DNA from: Chryseobacterium carnipullorum | GTDB taxonomy: Bacteria; Bacteroidota; Bacteroidia; Flavobacteriales; Weeksellaceae | Length of the DNA: 64,000 nt | Assembly: GCF_900142785.1 (NCBI RefSeq) | Contig: NZ_FRCD01000006.1 | Location: 62,001-126,000 of the forward strand | Direction: 5' to 3' | In this document: positions 16,804-26,034 of the stretch, one piece after another | Layout of the letters: every line of letters starts with the position of its first letter | How positions within the stretch are numbered: the stretch's first letter is position 1 | Made by a program: the position numbers and the translations under genes | Notes under the pieces: model-generated | The model's database searches: none | Seen by the model: only the letters and a program-made list of their open reading frames with translations | What the model was told of the DNA's origin: nothing

Positions 16804-17302
16804 TTTTGTCAACAATTTGCCATCTTTATTATTTCTCTGAATGACTAACCTCTTGCCTGGCCGGATCTTCTGTTATTTATTTTAAGCAAAAAAGAGAACT
16901 ACGGATGCAGCTCTCTTTATGGTTCGGATATATACCTGTATTTCATCACTATATCCTGATGAAAAATCTTTCTGAAGGCTATTTGAAAAACGATCTCCGC
17001 CTGGAAAGCTCTTATAAATTACTCATAAAAACATTCCGGAAAAAGTAGAAAATGAGGCGGAGATCATTAAACATAAATATACTCTACAACCAGTCTCCTG
17101 ATCATAAGAGCAGTACAAAAGTAAGCTTCAGGCCTGTACTGCTGAAAAAAATTGTGTAGAATTAAATCGTGCCCCTTGTAGAAGTAATACTACTTTTGAG
17201 ACAATAGAATCAGCAGATCATAAATTCCTCTGAAAAAGAAGTGTGAAATTCATTCTATTCTATAAAAAACTCCTTCATTTCCACACTGTACATTCTCCCC
17301 AT
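16804..17302. other. Gene-free stretch with inverted repeats
   Basis: About 500 bp. An AAAGAGA/TCTCTTT hairpin with a T run on the minus strand (about 16885-16918) looks like a minus-strand terminator, possibly for a long 3' region of the GNAT gene or for a small RNA. A 10-bp inverted repeat ATCTCCGCCT / AGGCGGAGAT lies at 16993-17002 and 17055-17064. A 29-codon frame at 16959-17048 has no coding support beyond being open. Confidence 0.4.
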
Positions 17303-17749
17303 TTACTTCCACCAGTGATAATAATTGTGTAAATCATCACGCTCAAACCCGCATCTCGGATAAAGCGTATTTCCAATATCATTGGTTTTCTCCGTTTCAA
17401 GCATCAGGCCGCAAGCGCCTGTTTCTTCACACCACTTTTTGCTGCGGTCTATCAATCCAACAGACAATCCCTTTCCTCTATACTCCGGATGAACAAATAA
17501 ATCGCTCAAAAGCCATTGTTTCTGTAGTTTTGTATAATGGAATAATTTATACAACTGAACAAAACCCACTGCTTTTCCGTCTGTAATGGCAAGAAATATC
17601 TCTGATTCATGATTCAGGAATCTTTCTTTAAGGAATGCTTTTCCTTTTTCCAGATCAGATTCCTGGCGGTAAAAAATACGGTATAAGTTGAAAAGTTCTG
17701 CCGTTTCATTAAGATCTTCAAGACCTGCCTTTTTAATAGTGTAATTCAT
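17303..17749 (-). CDS. GNAT-family N-acetyltransferase
   Basis: 148 aa from MNYTIKKAGLEDL. The acetyl-CoA-binding motif A is LSDLFVHPEYRGKGLSVGLI (R/Q-x-x-G-x-G/A type), and motif B ends in NTLYPRCGFE. It transfers acetyl to an amine of unknown identity. The start at 17749 is chosen because of the family alignment and the minus-strand -7 element TACTTTTG at 17776-17783, which rules out the longer frame. It is divergent from the MocR-type regulator and may be its target. Confidence 0.85.
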   Translation of the reverse strand: MNYTIKKAGLEDLNETAELFNLYRIFYRQESDLEKGKAFLKERFLNHESEIFLAITDGKAVGFVQLYKLFHYTKLQKQWLLSDLFVHPEYRGKGLSVGLIDRSKKWCEETGACGLMLETEKTNDIGNTLYPRCGFERDDLHNYYHWWK

Positions 17750-17775
17750 TTCTGTAATTTTTTTTATTGACAGGA

Positions 17776-17805
17776 CAAAAGTATTTTTAAATAGGACTAT
17801 ATTTG
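17776..17805. promoter_or_regulatory. Divergent promoter pair between the GNAT and MocR genes
   Basis: Minus strand: TACTTTTG at 17776-17783. Plus strand: TATATTTG at 17798-17805. Both fit TAnnTTTG. Being back to back within 30 bp they could be controlled by one MocR-type operator; none was identified. Confidence 0.55.
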
Positions 17806-17837
17806 TACTCCACATATTAAACATCAGGTAGTCCAGT

Positions 17838-19286
17838 ATGTTTCCATTTGAACATGTCATTATTATCGATAAAGAGCACGGTACACCGCTATACAGACAG
17901 ATTGCCGTCTCCATCATTAACGCTATAAGAACCGGAGTCTTACAACCTGGCGCCCATCTTCCGGGAACACGGGAGCTATCCAGAACATTGGGAATACATC
18001 GTAAAACTGTAGTTGCGGCCTATGATGAATTGTATGCACAGGACTGGATCACTATCGTTCCCAGAAAATACACTGCCGTATCTGATCGTATTCCTTTTCT
18101 AAAACCTCAAAAATGGAATACTGCAAGTGTTCTTCCATCTTATGAAAACAGTTTCAAACTTCCGTTCAGAACTATCGATGAAAAGAAAGAAAAATCTGGA
18201 ATATCTATAATCCCTGAGCTTGTCATTGACGATGGTCATCCTGATGTCAGGATCTCTCCGATCGATGAACTCCTGAAAACTTATCGTTCTTATACTTCCA
18301 AAAGGCATACAATTAAAAATGCCAATATGGGAACAGAACAGGGCACTTTAAGACTAAGAGAAGAACTTGCGCAATACCTTTCCGAAACGAGGGGCCTCAA
18401 TATCGGAGCAGAAAACCTTCTGATCACTCATGGTGCCCAGATGAGCATTTATCTTACCGCACAGCTTCTTCTTGGCGCTCAATCAACTATTATTGTAGGA
18501 ATACCTAATTATCCGGCAGCCAATGCAGCATTTGAACAAACGGGAGCAACTGTTCTGGAAGTTCCTGTAGATGAAAACGGTATGGATATCAAAGCTGTTG
18601 AAAGGATCTGCAGAACAAAAAAGATTGATGCTGTTTACGTGATTCCTCATCATCATTACCCCACAACCGTTACACTCAGCGCCGGCAGAAGAATGGAGCT
18701 TCTGGAACTTTCAAATACTTATTCTTTCGCTATCATTGAAGATGATTATGACTATGATTACCATTATACTTCTTCTCCGTATCTACCTCTGGCAAGCGGC
18801 AGCCATAATGGAAACATAATTTATACCGGATCTTTCTCCAAGATTTTAGATCCTTCCCTAAGGATTGGTTTTATGGTGGCCCCCGGAAATTTTATTGAGC
18901 AATGTACTGCCTTAAGAAAAATTATTGATGTGGGCGGTGACGGCTATATGCAGAATGCCTTAGCCTTTCTGATTAAAGAAGGTGAACTGAAACGACATCT
19001 AAAAAAAGCAAAAAAGATCTATCATCAGCGAAGAGACTTCCTGGACGTTTTGCTAAAAGACAGATTAAATCCTTATATTTCTTATGTTCTTCCTCCGGGA
19101 GGAATGGCTCTATGGATTACATTGCTGCCCGACTATCCGGTGAGTCATTTGATCAATCTTCCTCAACTGAAGATTTTACGTGCTGATGAGGAGCTGAACG
19201 CTTTCAGGTTTGGCTTTGCTTCAATGGATGAAAAAGAACTGGAAACCACTGTCGATTTTCTACAAAAAACATTGAGTTCCATCTAA
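17838..19286 (+). CDS. MocR/PdxR-type regulator (GntR HTH fused to aminotransferase domain)
   Basis: 482 aa. Residues about 10-75 form a GntR winged helix (TPLYRQIAVSIINAIRTGVL, GTRELSRTLGIHRKTVVAAYDEL). From about 120 it is a fold-type I aminotransferase domain: IIEDDYDYDYHY, then the PLP lysine in YTGSFSKILDPSLRIGF. MocR proteins sense PLP or amines and activate or repress a divergent gene. Here the divergent gene is a GNAT acetyltransferase. The actual effector is unknown. Confidence 0.88.
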   Translation: MFPFEHVIIIDKEHGTPLYRQIAVSIINAIRTGVLQPGAHLPGTRELSRTLGIHRKTVVAAYDELYAQDWITIVPRKYTAVSDRIPFLKPQKWNTASVLPSYENSFKLPFRTIDEKKEKSGISIIPELVIDDGHPDVRISPIDELLKTYRSYTSKRHTIKNANMGTEQGTLRLREELAQYLSETRGLNIGAENLLITHGAQMSIYLTAQLLLGAQSTIIVGIPNYPAANAAFEQTGATVLEVPVDENGMDIKAVERICRTKKIDAVYVIPHHHYPTTVTLSAGRRMELLELSNTYSFAIIEDDYDYDYHYTSSPYLPLASGSHNGNIIYTGSFSKILDPSLRIGFMVAPGNFIEQCTALRKIIDVGGDGYMQNALAFLIKEGELKRHLKKAKKIYHQRRDFLDVLLKDRLNPYISYVLPPGGMALWITLLPDYPVSHLINLPQLKILRADEELNAFRFGFASMDEKELETTVDFLQKTLSSI

Positions 19287-19357
19287 AAAGACTTTCAATA
19301 TCAGAAAATACCGCGTGTTCAGATTTTATAAATGATTGCAAATCCATATCTTATCCT

Positions 19358-19600
19358 ATGGAAAAGCATATTGAGATGACTGATCATGACTTAAAAATTA
19401 AAATAAGAAGCGAGAAAATTACTTTTGCAGGAAATCTGAAATTAAAAATCTACAGATTACTTACCTGCTTTTCCGGCAAAACAATAAAAAGAGAAAACAA
19501 AATTTTCTTTATCTCTGAAAAAGAAGCATTAGAAAATAAATATCGTCCCTGCGGGCACTGCATGAAAGAAGAATACAAATTACGGAAAAGTAATCAATAG
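19358..19600 (+). CDS. Small Ada-type metal-binding-domain protein
   Basis: 80 aa. The C-terminal YRPCGHCMKEEY resembles the second half of the Ada zinc domain (FRPCKRC), and LLTCFSGKTIKRENKIFF resembles the first half. Only three of the four expected cysteines are present: Cys37, Cys65 and Cys68; the fourth position (C-x3-C in Ada) is Lys41. Zinc binding is therefore uncertain. No methyltransferase domain is present. It follows the MocR gene by about 70 bp and may be read through from it. Confidence 0.55.
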   Translation: MEKHIEMTDHDLKIKIRSEKITFAGNLKLKIYRLLTCFSGKTIKRENKIFFISEKEALENKYRPCGHCMKEEYKLRKSNQ

Positions 19601-19832
19601 ATGTTTCTCTATCAATATTTCAGAAGATTAAATTTTAACTAGACTATATTATTCAGCCAACTGCCTCCAAATTAGATCAAAGCAAAAAATAGAAAGGAGG
19701 TGGGTACTCTAAGATTGAAAGCTTCACATGAAGTAGATCTAATAATTAGGATGCTATTTTACATAATAAAAAAGTTGAAAAAAAACAGCTTCCCGTAATT
19801 GTGAATAAAAAAACATTTTGTATGATTGTGGT

Positions 19833-20606
19833 ATGAAAAAGACATTATTTGGTATTATTATTTGCCTATATAGTATTAATTTATCTGCTCAGGATAACAA
19901 GGCCATTATGGAGATTAACTATGAAACTAAAATAATTTCTGACAGTTTAAACAGAGATAAAGTTAATATTTATTCGACCGCTTTAGTTTTCAATAATACT
20001 CAATCAATATATTGTAGTAAGGAAGCTAAATTATATTATAAAGGAACTCCAGCAGAAACCATTTCTACTTCAGCTGGTCCAATTGCTAAGTATCCAAAAA
20101 CTACAGAAAGCATTTATAGAAACAATGATGTTATTACTGCCTCATTACCTGTAGGAAAATATGCTTTTACCTTTGAAGAGCCTAAATTGAAATGGGAAAT
20201 ACTGAATGATAGAAAAGATATAAAAGGCTATAAAAGTCAGTTGGCAAAAACAATAACTGATACTGGCCAAACCTTTTTTGCATGGTTTACAACAGATATT
20301 TCTATTCCTGAAGGACCTTTTAGGTTCAAAGGTTTATCGGGGTTGGTCCTGGAAGTTTACAATAAAAGCAGAACCATTGAGATCTATGCTACAGACATTA
20401 AGAAATCTGATGAATTAATCGAACCTTTAAAATATTACAACGAGGTAAAGGCTAAAACTAAAGCTCAGTTTTTAGAAGCTAGAAAAAATTTCCATGAAAA
20501 CCCATCAATGTACAATGGAAACATTAAGGTTTTAGATGCAAATGGTAATGATAGAACCAAATTTATGACTGATCGTCTTAAAGCTATTAATACATTCTTA
20601 GATTAA
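19833..20606 (+). CDS. GLPGLI family secreted protein (second paralogue)
   Basis: 257 aa from MKKTLFGIIICLYSINLSAQ, a signal peptide. The motif region FFAWFTTDISIPEGPFRFKG followed by LSGLVLEV is the degenerate form of GLPGLI (GLSGLV). It is shorter and AT-richer than the copy at 9693. It is followed at 31 bp by another small exported protein, and the two may be cotranscribed. The function of the family is unknown. Confidence 0.82.
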   Translation: MKKTLFGIIICLYSINLSAQDNKAIMEINYETKIISDSLNRDKVNIYSTALVFNNTQSIYCSKEAKLYYKGTPAETISTSAGPIAKYPKTTESIYRNNDVITASLPVGKYAFTFEEPKLKWEILNDRKDIKGYKSQLAKTITDTGQTFFAWFTTDISIPEGPFRFKGLSGLVLEVYNKSRTIEIYATDIKKSDELIEPLKYYNEVKAKTKAQFLEARKNFHENPSMYNGNIKVLDANGNDRTKFMTDRLKAINTFLD

Positions 20607-20637
20607 AACATTTTTAAAAACAATAAAAATTCCAACT

Positions 20638-20940
20638 ATGAAAAAACTATTATTTATCGGAGCATTGGCTCTTTCTACAGTAACTTTTGCTAATACCAAA
20701 GAAGAGGTTAAATCGGAAAACAAACAGGAAGTTAAAACAGAAAAGGCTGCAGAAGTCAAAGAACTTACCCCAGCACAAAAAGAAGCTCTAGCTTCGTATT
20801 TTCGTTGGTGGTCTGTCGCTTTTAAAAATGCATGTGGTAGTACTACAACAGTCCTTTTTCAATCAGACAATCCAGATATGAGTCCAGGATTTAATGATGA
20901 ACTAGCATATGCGGTTAATTCTAATTATGACAATTGCTAA
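20638..20940 (+). CDS. Small exported protein of unknown function
   Basis: 100 aa. Signal peptide MKKLLFIGALALSTVTFA, then a highly charged Lys/Glu segment (about residues 20-45), then an aromatic region (ALASYFRWWSVAFKNACGS) ending in Cys. The two cysteines could pair. I recognise no family. It is probably in one unit with the GLPGLI gene and is closed by a terminator at 20962-20993. Confidence 0.6.
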   Translation: MKKLLFIGALALSTVTFANTKEEVKSENKQEVKTEKAAEVKELTPAQKEALASYFRWWSVAFKNACGSTTTVLFQSDNPDMSPGFNDELAYAVNSNYDNC

Positions 20941-20961
20941 AAAAAATCAAGTACAAATGTG

Positions 20962-20993
20962 AATAGCTTCCTAAATTAAGAAGCTATTTTTTT
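20962..20993 (+). terminator. Terminator after the small exported protein
   Basis: AATAGCTT pairs with AAGCTATT and is followed by TTTTTTT. Confidence 0.8.
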
Positions 20994-20998
20994 AATGT

Positions 20999-21073
20999 CT
21001 ATTCGGAATCATCCTTATCTTCAAAATATTTCGAGTAGTCTTCATCTAACTCTGCGTCGATATTCCTCAGCAT
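20999..21073 (-). other. Very short acidic open frame (24 codons)
   Basis: Starts MLRNIDAELDEDYSKYFEDK. The composition is gene-like, but no promoter or RBS is seen and it lies just beyond the tRNA terminator. It could be the remnant of a larger gene or a real microprotein; sequence cannot decide. Confidence 0.25.
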
Positions 21074-21103
21074 TTAATTGATTTAAGTCCGACAATATAA
21101 ATA

Positions 21104-21136
21104 ACAAAAAAAGAAGCAATAATTTTATTGCTTCTT
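21104..21136 (-). terminator. Terminator of the initiator tRNA operon
   Basis: On the minus strand a 12-bp stem (AAGAAGCAATAA / TTATTGCTTCTT) with a minimal loop is followed by a T run, 10 bp after the last tRNA. Confidence 0.85.
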
Positions 21137-21145
21137 TCGTTCTAG

Positions 21146-21218
<73 letters not shown>

Positions 21219-21257
21219 GTGTATCTTTAGAGTGTTTACCGAAAACACTTAACTTAG

Positions 21258-21330
<73 letters not shown>

Positions 21331-21369
21331 GTGTATCTTTAGAGTGCTTACCGAAAGCACTTAACTTAG

Positions 21370-21442
<73 letters not shown>

Positions 21443-21481
21443 GTGTATCTTTAGAGTGTTTACCGAAAACACTTAACTTAG

Positions 21482-21554
<73 letters not shown>

Positions 21555-21593
21555 GTATATTTTTAGAGTACTTACCGAAAGTACTAAACTTAG

Positions 21594-21666
<73 letters not shown>

Positions 21667-21677
21667 TTATTGGATTG

Positions 21678-21685
21678 CAAAGATA
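21678..21685 (-). promoter_or_regulatory. -7 element of the tRNA-fMet operon
   Basis: Perfect TATCTTTG, 12 nt before the first mature tRNA nucleotide. No obvious -33 TTG at the usual spacing. Confidence 0.7.
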
Positions 21686-21755
21686 CGTCTATTTTTTAAA
21701 AATCCTAATTTTTCTTTTAAATAAAGGACTTTTATGAAAACTATTTTATTATTTG

Positions 21756-21763
21756 TATCTTTG
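21756..21763 (+). promoter_or_regulatory. -7 element giving a near-leaderless tsaC-like mRNA
   Basis: TATCTTTG ends 4 bp before the ATG at 21768, so the predicted transcript starts at or within a base or two of the start codon. Confidence 0.6.
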
Positions 21764-21767
21764 TTTT

Positions 21768-22379
21768 ATGGCAAAAATACTGAAAATTTACCCTGACAAC
21801 CCTCAGGAAAATCTTGTGAATGAGGTTATTAAAACCCTAAAAAACGGCGGACTGATTATCTATCCTTCTGACACCATCTATGCCCTGGGATGTAATATTT
21901 TTGATATAAAAGCCATGGAAAAGCTGGCCCAGATAAAAAAAGTAAAGCTGGAAAAGTCTAAATTCTCAATTATTTGTAATGACCTGAGTCATCTTTCAGA
22001 TTTTACAAGGCCTATCGATACTTCTGTTTTCAGATTTCTGAAAAGCCATCTTCCGGGGCCGTTCACCTTTATTCTTGATGCCAATAAGAGCCTTCCTTTA
22101 GCCTATAAAAATCATAAAACAATCGGTATCCGTGTTCCTAATCATCCTATCCCACAGCTTATCGTGGAAAAACTGGGTCACCCGATCGCTTCAACCTCTA
22201 TTAAAGATGATGACGAGATCATTGAATATTCTACAGATCCGGAACTGATTGCAGAAAAGTATGGTCATCTGGTAGATATTGTCATCGATTCAGGATACGG
22301 AGATAATATAGCATCTACTATTGTGGATCTTACGTCCGGAGAACCGGAGATTATCCGTCAGGGAAAAGGAATTATTTAA
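21768..22379 (+). CDS. L-threonylcarbamoyladenylate synthase family protein (Sua5/YciO/YrdC)
   Basis: 203 aa from MAKILKIYPDN; upstream in-frame codons overlap the promoter element and are excluded. YrdC-fold signatures: LKNGGLIIYPSDTIYALGC, then KIKK/KVKLEKSKFSIIC and LPGPFTFILDANKSLP, with a C-terminal STIVDLTSGEPEIIRQGKG. The family makes threonylcarbamoyl-AMP for t6A37 of tRNA. The YciO subgroup, which this resembles in its N-terminus and length, is less well defined, so a symbol is withheld. Neighbouring tRNA genes are on the opposite strand. Confidence 0.82.
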   Translation: MAKILKIYPDNPQENLVNEVIKTLKNGGLIIYPSDTIYALGCNIFDIKAMEKLAQIKKVKLEKSKFSIICNDLSHLSDFTRPIDTSVFRFLKSHLPGPFTFILDANKSLPLAYKNHKTIGIRVPNHPIPQLIVEKLGHPIASTSIKDDDEIIEYSTDPELIAEKYGHLVDIVIDSGYGDNIASTIVDLTSGEPEIIRQGKGII

Positions 22380-22422
22380 TGATCGATCAATTGTTGAGAA
22401 ACTTCACCTGATTATTTAGATT

Positions 22423-23124
22423 ATGAGTTTGAACGGAAAATATGCATTGGGAATTCTTTGCACCTTTGTCCTTTTGGCCGCAGTGATGCTCTATGTGTTT
22501 CCGTTTATTTATCTTTTAACGGGAATAAAGGCATTGACACCGGTAAATTTCTTCTATACAAGAATTGCGCTATGGACTGTTCTTGGATTGATCTTTCTTT
22601 ACAGCCTTTTTATTGAGAAAAATAATTTTTTGATCTGGAAGGAAAAGAAGTACCCTGCCTTGTTCTATATCAAGGCCGTTATTGCTCTGTACTTTATTTG
22701 CGCTTTTGGCGGAGCTTTCCTCAACCTTATTGTCCAGCTTTTAACCCAGGAAGGGATGAGCAAAAAACTCGCTCAGATTTCTTCTGTTTTTAGAAATAAT
22801 TATGGGCTGATTCTCTTTACCTGCTTTACGGCAGGAGCTGTAGAAGAACTGCTGATGCGAGGATATATCCAGCCGAGAATTGAAAAAATATACAATAACC
22901 CGTCTGTTGGCATCATGGTTTCTGCCGCTTTATTCGGAATTTTGCACAGCACTTACGGAACCATTGGACAGGTCCTGATCCCTTTCTTTATCGGAGCTGT
23001 TTTTGCTTCATTTTATAAAAAATATTCTAATATTAAGATTCTGATCATCTGTCATTTTGCGTACGACCTCGTGTCTATGATGATCATGAATTTTATTGAC
23101 ATTAAACATTTATCTGCATTCTAA
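22423..23124 (+). CDS. CPBP-family intramembrane glutamic protease
   Basis: 233 aa with about six hydrophobic segments. The CPBP/CAAX-protease motifs are present: the paired glutamates with arginine in GAVEELLMRGYIQP, the second-motif histidine in ALFGILHSTYG, and the third in ICHFAYDL. Such proteins cleave within the membrane and are linked variously to prenyl-protein processing and bacteriocin self-immunity. It starts 43 bp after the tsaC-like gene and ends 4 bp before yaaA, so it belongs to one operon with them. Confidence 0.85.
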   Translation: MSLNGKYALGILCTFVLLAAVMLYVFPFIYLLTGIKALTPVNFFYTRIALWTVLGLIFLYSLFIEKNNFLIWKEKKYPALFYIKAVIALYFICAFGGAFLNLIVQLLTQEGMSKKLAQISSVFRNNYGLILFTCFTAGAVEELLMRGYIQPRIEKIYNNPSVGIMVSAALFGILHSTYGTIGQVLIPFFIGAVFASFYKKYSNIKILIICHFAYDLVSMMIMNFIDIKHLSAF

Positions 23125-23128
23125 CATT

Positions 23129-23887
23129 ATGAAAATTATAACTTCTCCAGCGAAACTGATGAACGTTGAGAATTCAACAGACCTACTGAGATCCACCACT
23201 CCCAAATTCATCGAAGAATCTGCATTCATACAGTCCTATTTAAAACATAAATCGCCGAAATACCTTTCCGAACTGATGGAAATATCACCTAAACTGGCTG
23301 ATGAAAACTGGGAAAGAAACCAGAGATGGAAAGATAAACCTGCCGCAAAAGAATCAGCTCCGGCCATGTTCGCTTTCACAGGGGAAGTGTACAGGGGACT
23401 GGATGCTAAAACTCTGGATAAAAATGCTGTAGACTACTTACAGAAAAACTACAGAATACTTTCCGGATTGTACGGACTGCTGAAACCTTCAGATAAAGTG
23501 ATGCTCTACCGACTGGAAATGGGACGTCCTTTTGAATTTGATCAATACAAGAATCTCTATGAATTCTGGAGAGAAAAAATTACAGATCAGCTTAATTCTG
23601 AAATGAAAAAAGGAGAAATTCTTCTTCATCTGGCCAGCAACGAGTACGGAAAAGTGATCGACAGGAAAAAATTAAACCATAAAGTCATTGATTTTGATTT
23701 TTATGAACTGAAAGAAGGAAAACTGAAAACCATCGTTGTGTATACCAAGCATGCAAGAGGTCTGGTGGTAAGATTCTGTGCTGAAACCAATGCCAAAACC
23801 TTAGATGATGTAAAAGCATTCAACTATGAAGGCTACCTGATCGATGAAGAAAAATCCACAGACACTAAACTGGTTTTTACAAGATAA
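23129..23887 (+). CDS. yaaA: Peroxide stress protein YaaA (DUF328)
   Basis: 252 aa. It starts MKIITSPAKLMN, the family's usual opening, and contains QRWKDKPAAKESAPAMFAFT, GEVYRGLDA, LSGLYGLLKPSD and the C-terminal KHARGLVVRFCAETNA. YaaA limits intracellular iron-driven DNA damage during peroxide stress in E. coli. It is tightly packed: 4 bp after the CPBP gene and directly abutting prmC. Confidence 0.92.
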   Translation: MKIITSPAKLMNVENSTDLLRSTTPKFIEESAFIQSYLKHKSPKYLSELMEISPKLADENWERNQRWKDKPAAKESAPAMFAFTGEVYRGLDAKTLDKNAVDYLQKNYRILSGLYGLLKPSDKVMLYRLEMGRPFEFDQYKNLYEFWREKITDQLNSEMKKGEILLHLASNEYGKVIDRKKLNHKVIDFDFYELKEGKLKTIVVYTKHARGLVVRFCAETNAKTLDDVKAFNYEGYLIDEEKSTDTKLVFTR

Positions 23888-24739
23888 ATGACAATATCAG
23901 AATTTAAGAAATATTTCAAAACAGCACTTTCTGAAGTTTACAGTGATTCGGAAAGTGCTTTTTTGGCGGCTGTTTTTATAGAAAAGATTATCGGCATCGA
24001 TTCATTTCATCAAAGAAGATTATCCGGTCAGGAACTTCTTCTGGATGATGAAAAACAGCTTCTGCAGGTGATTTCAGATTTAAAAACCGGAAGACCTTAT
24101 CAGCAGATCCTGGGAGAAACCGAGTTTTACGGGATGTCATTTTTTGTTGACGAGAATGTCCTGATTCCACGTCCTGAGACTGAGGAATTGCTTGAGATCG
24201 CCATTCATAAAATTCACGATCTGGAAATAGATGTCGAGGGATTAAAGATCCTGGACATTGGTACCGGAAGTGGTGTGATTCCATTGGTTTTAAAAAAGCA
24301 TTTTCCCGGCGCTGACATTTCATCTATTGATTTTTCTGAAAAAGCTTTGGAAACTGCTACACGAAACGCAGAACATCATCAGCTGGAGATCAGTTTCATT
24401 CATGGAGATTATCTTAATTCTGAATTATCCGAAAGCTATGATGTTATTATTTCCAATCCTCCTTATATAGGTATTGAAGAAGAAATTGAAATTGCCGATT
24501 CTGTTAAGGAATTTGAGCCTAAAATGGCTCTTTTCTCCCCAGTTCAGGATGCGCTGATCTTCTACCGGAAGATTGCCGAGGATTCTAAAAAGTATTTGAA
24601 AGATGGTGGCCTTTTATTTTTGGAAATTAATCAGAAGCTCGGCCCCGAAACCCTTGACTTGTACACTGAATATTTTTCTGAAGCCCAACTCATTAAAGAT
24701 TTATCTGAAAACGACCGTTTTATCGTTGTAAAGAAATAA
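23888..24739 (+). CDS. prmC: Release factor glutamine methyltransferase
   Basis: 283 aa. An N-terminal helical domain is followed by a Rossmann methyltransferase: LKILDIGTGSGVIPLVLKK (SAM loop) and the family catalytic motif NPPYIG. PrmC methylates the Gln of the GGQ motif in release factors RF1/RF2. The ATG follows the yaaA stop codon with no gap, indicating translational coupling. It is the last gene of the tsaC-like/CPBP/yaaA/prmC run. Confidence 0.93.
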   Translation: MTISEFKKYFKTALSEVYSDSESAFLAAVFIEKIIGIDSFHQRRLSGQELLLDDEKQLLQVISDLKTGRPYQQILGETEFYGMSFFVDENVLIPRPETEELLEIAIHKIHDLEIDVEGLKILDIGTGSGVIPLVLKKHFPGADISSIDFSEKALETATRNAEHHQLEISFIHGDYLNSELSESYDVIISNPPYIGIEEEIEIADSVKEFEPKMALFSPVQDALIFYRKIAEDSKKYLKDGGLLFLEINQKLGPETLDLYTEYFSEAQLIKDLSENDRFIVVKK

Positions 24740-25454
24740 GTGATTTTATGTTAATTAAAAAATTACACAGATATCCTATTCAAAATAGGGTTATGCTTTA
24801 AATTTAACATATATAAAAAAACACAATAGAATACTATGAGGATCAAGTCTCTATGATTCCAACAAATAAAAAATTGGAAGGAATTTTATTTTGTTGAAAG
24901 TAGTAAACAGACCAAATCAATTTTGGAGAACTATTGGAAGATGAATTAAATATTTTTTCAAAATATCCCCCTCAATAAAGTTTATTTTTGGATTTTTAAT
25001 AAAATACAATGACTTACATATTAAAAATAATATTAATAATTCATTAATCATATAAAAATTTAAACTAAAACACGTTAATTAAATTAAAAACAGCGGATAG
25101 ATTAAAATTAATCATCTGAAGCTGAGTACTTAAAACATTTTATTCGTAAATTTGCAAAAAACACGAAGGAATATGAATCTTACTTATGTAGCTTACAAAG
25201 CGACTTAACTCAATTTTCTTTTTCGACTATTTCAGATAAGACATAAAATGCTCTTCTTATAAAGCATACATGTTATATCTGTTATTGATTTTGGGAACAA
25301 AGGTCTCCTTATACCATTGCTGAATACAACAACTCATTATTTAAATGGATTGTTGATGGTACTTATTTCTTTAATAGAATTAGGTTGTCTTTGAATACCT
25401 TTTAAAAAAACATAAAAACAAAAAATACACAGATAAAAAATTATTAAGTACATC
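24740..25454. other. AT-rich non-coding stretch with a promoter and long leader
   Basis: About 715 bp, very AT-rich, no recognisable gene. A perfect TAnnTTTG element (TAAATTTG) lies at 25147-25154; transcription from it would give a leader of about 290 nt before the gene at 25455. An 11-codon frame (MNLTYVAYKAT) starts in that leader near 25172. An imperfect inverted repeat (TACCAT...CAACAA / TTGTTGATGGTA) spans about 25310-25360. No known riboswitch was recognised. Confidence 0.45.
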
Positions 25455-26027
25455 ATGATTAAAAAATTATTTCTATCAATCGTTTTCGTAAGTTCATTTT
25501 CATTTGCTCAGATCGGTATCAATACCTCCACACCTGATGCAAGCGCTGCGCTGGATATTTATAGTCAAAGTAGAGGTATGTTGATACCAAGGCTTACCAC
25601 TGCAAAAAGAGACGCTATTTCCAATCCGGCCACCTCACTTCTTATTTATGATACTGATAAAAAATGTTTAAGCCAGAATATTGGTACACCTACGAAACCT
25701 GACTGGTTATGTATAAGTGGTAGTGCTGTAAAAATGTTTTACATGCCTAGTGTTTCATTTGACACTTCCAGCAATGCCATTGGCCGAACTAAAGATTTGT
25801 ATACATTGTATAAAACTCAGTTCGGATCTCCAAAAGCAAAGAGTACCAGTGCACCTGAAGCGATTCCTTTTTTTCCATCAAGTAAAGATCTTTACTATTA
25901 CGTGACTGATGCGGACTCTAATGTATTCAGCAATATTTCTATTTCTGATGATGGTGTAATGAAATACGATGTAAAAGCAGCAGCTACAGACTGTTCTTTT
26001 ATTAATATTGTTTTTGTTGTTAAATAA
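25455..26027 (+). CDS. Secreted protein with flavobacterial adhesin-like N-terminal motif
   Basis: 190 aa. Signal peptide MIKKLFLSIVFVSSFSFA, then IGINTSTPDASAALDIYSQS followed by RGMLIPRLTTAKRDAISNPA, a segment common at the N-terminus of secreted, often tail-fibre-like or surface proteins in Flavobacteriia. The C-terminal part is beta-rich and unrecognised. It lies 7 bp before the lectin-like gene, so the two are probably made together as one surface system (inference). Confidence 0.65.
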   Translation: MIKKLFLSIVFVSSFSFAQIGINTSTPDASAALDIYSQSRGMLIPRLTTAKRDAISNPATSLLIYDTDKKCLSQNIGTPTKPDWLCISGSAVKMFYMPSVSFDTSSNAIGRTKDLYTLYKTQFGSPKAKSTSAPEAIPFFPSSKDLYYYVTDADSNVFSNISISDDGVMKYDVKAAATDCSFINIVFVVK

Positions 26028-26034
26028 TTGAGTT

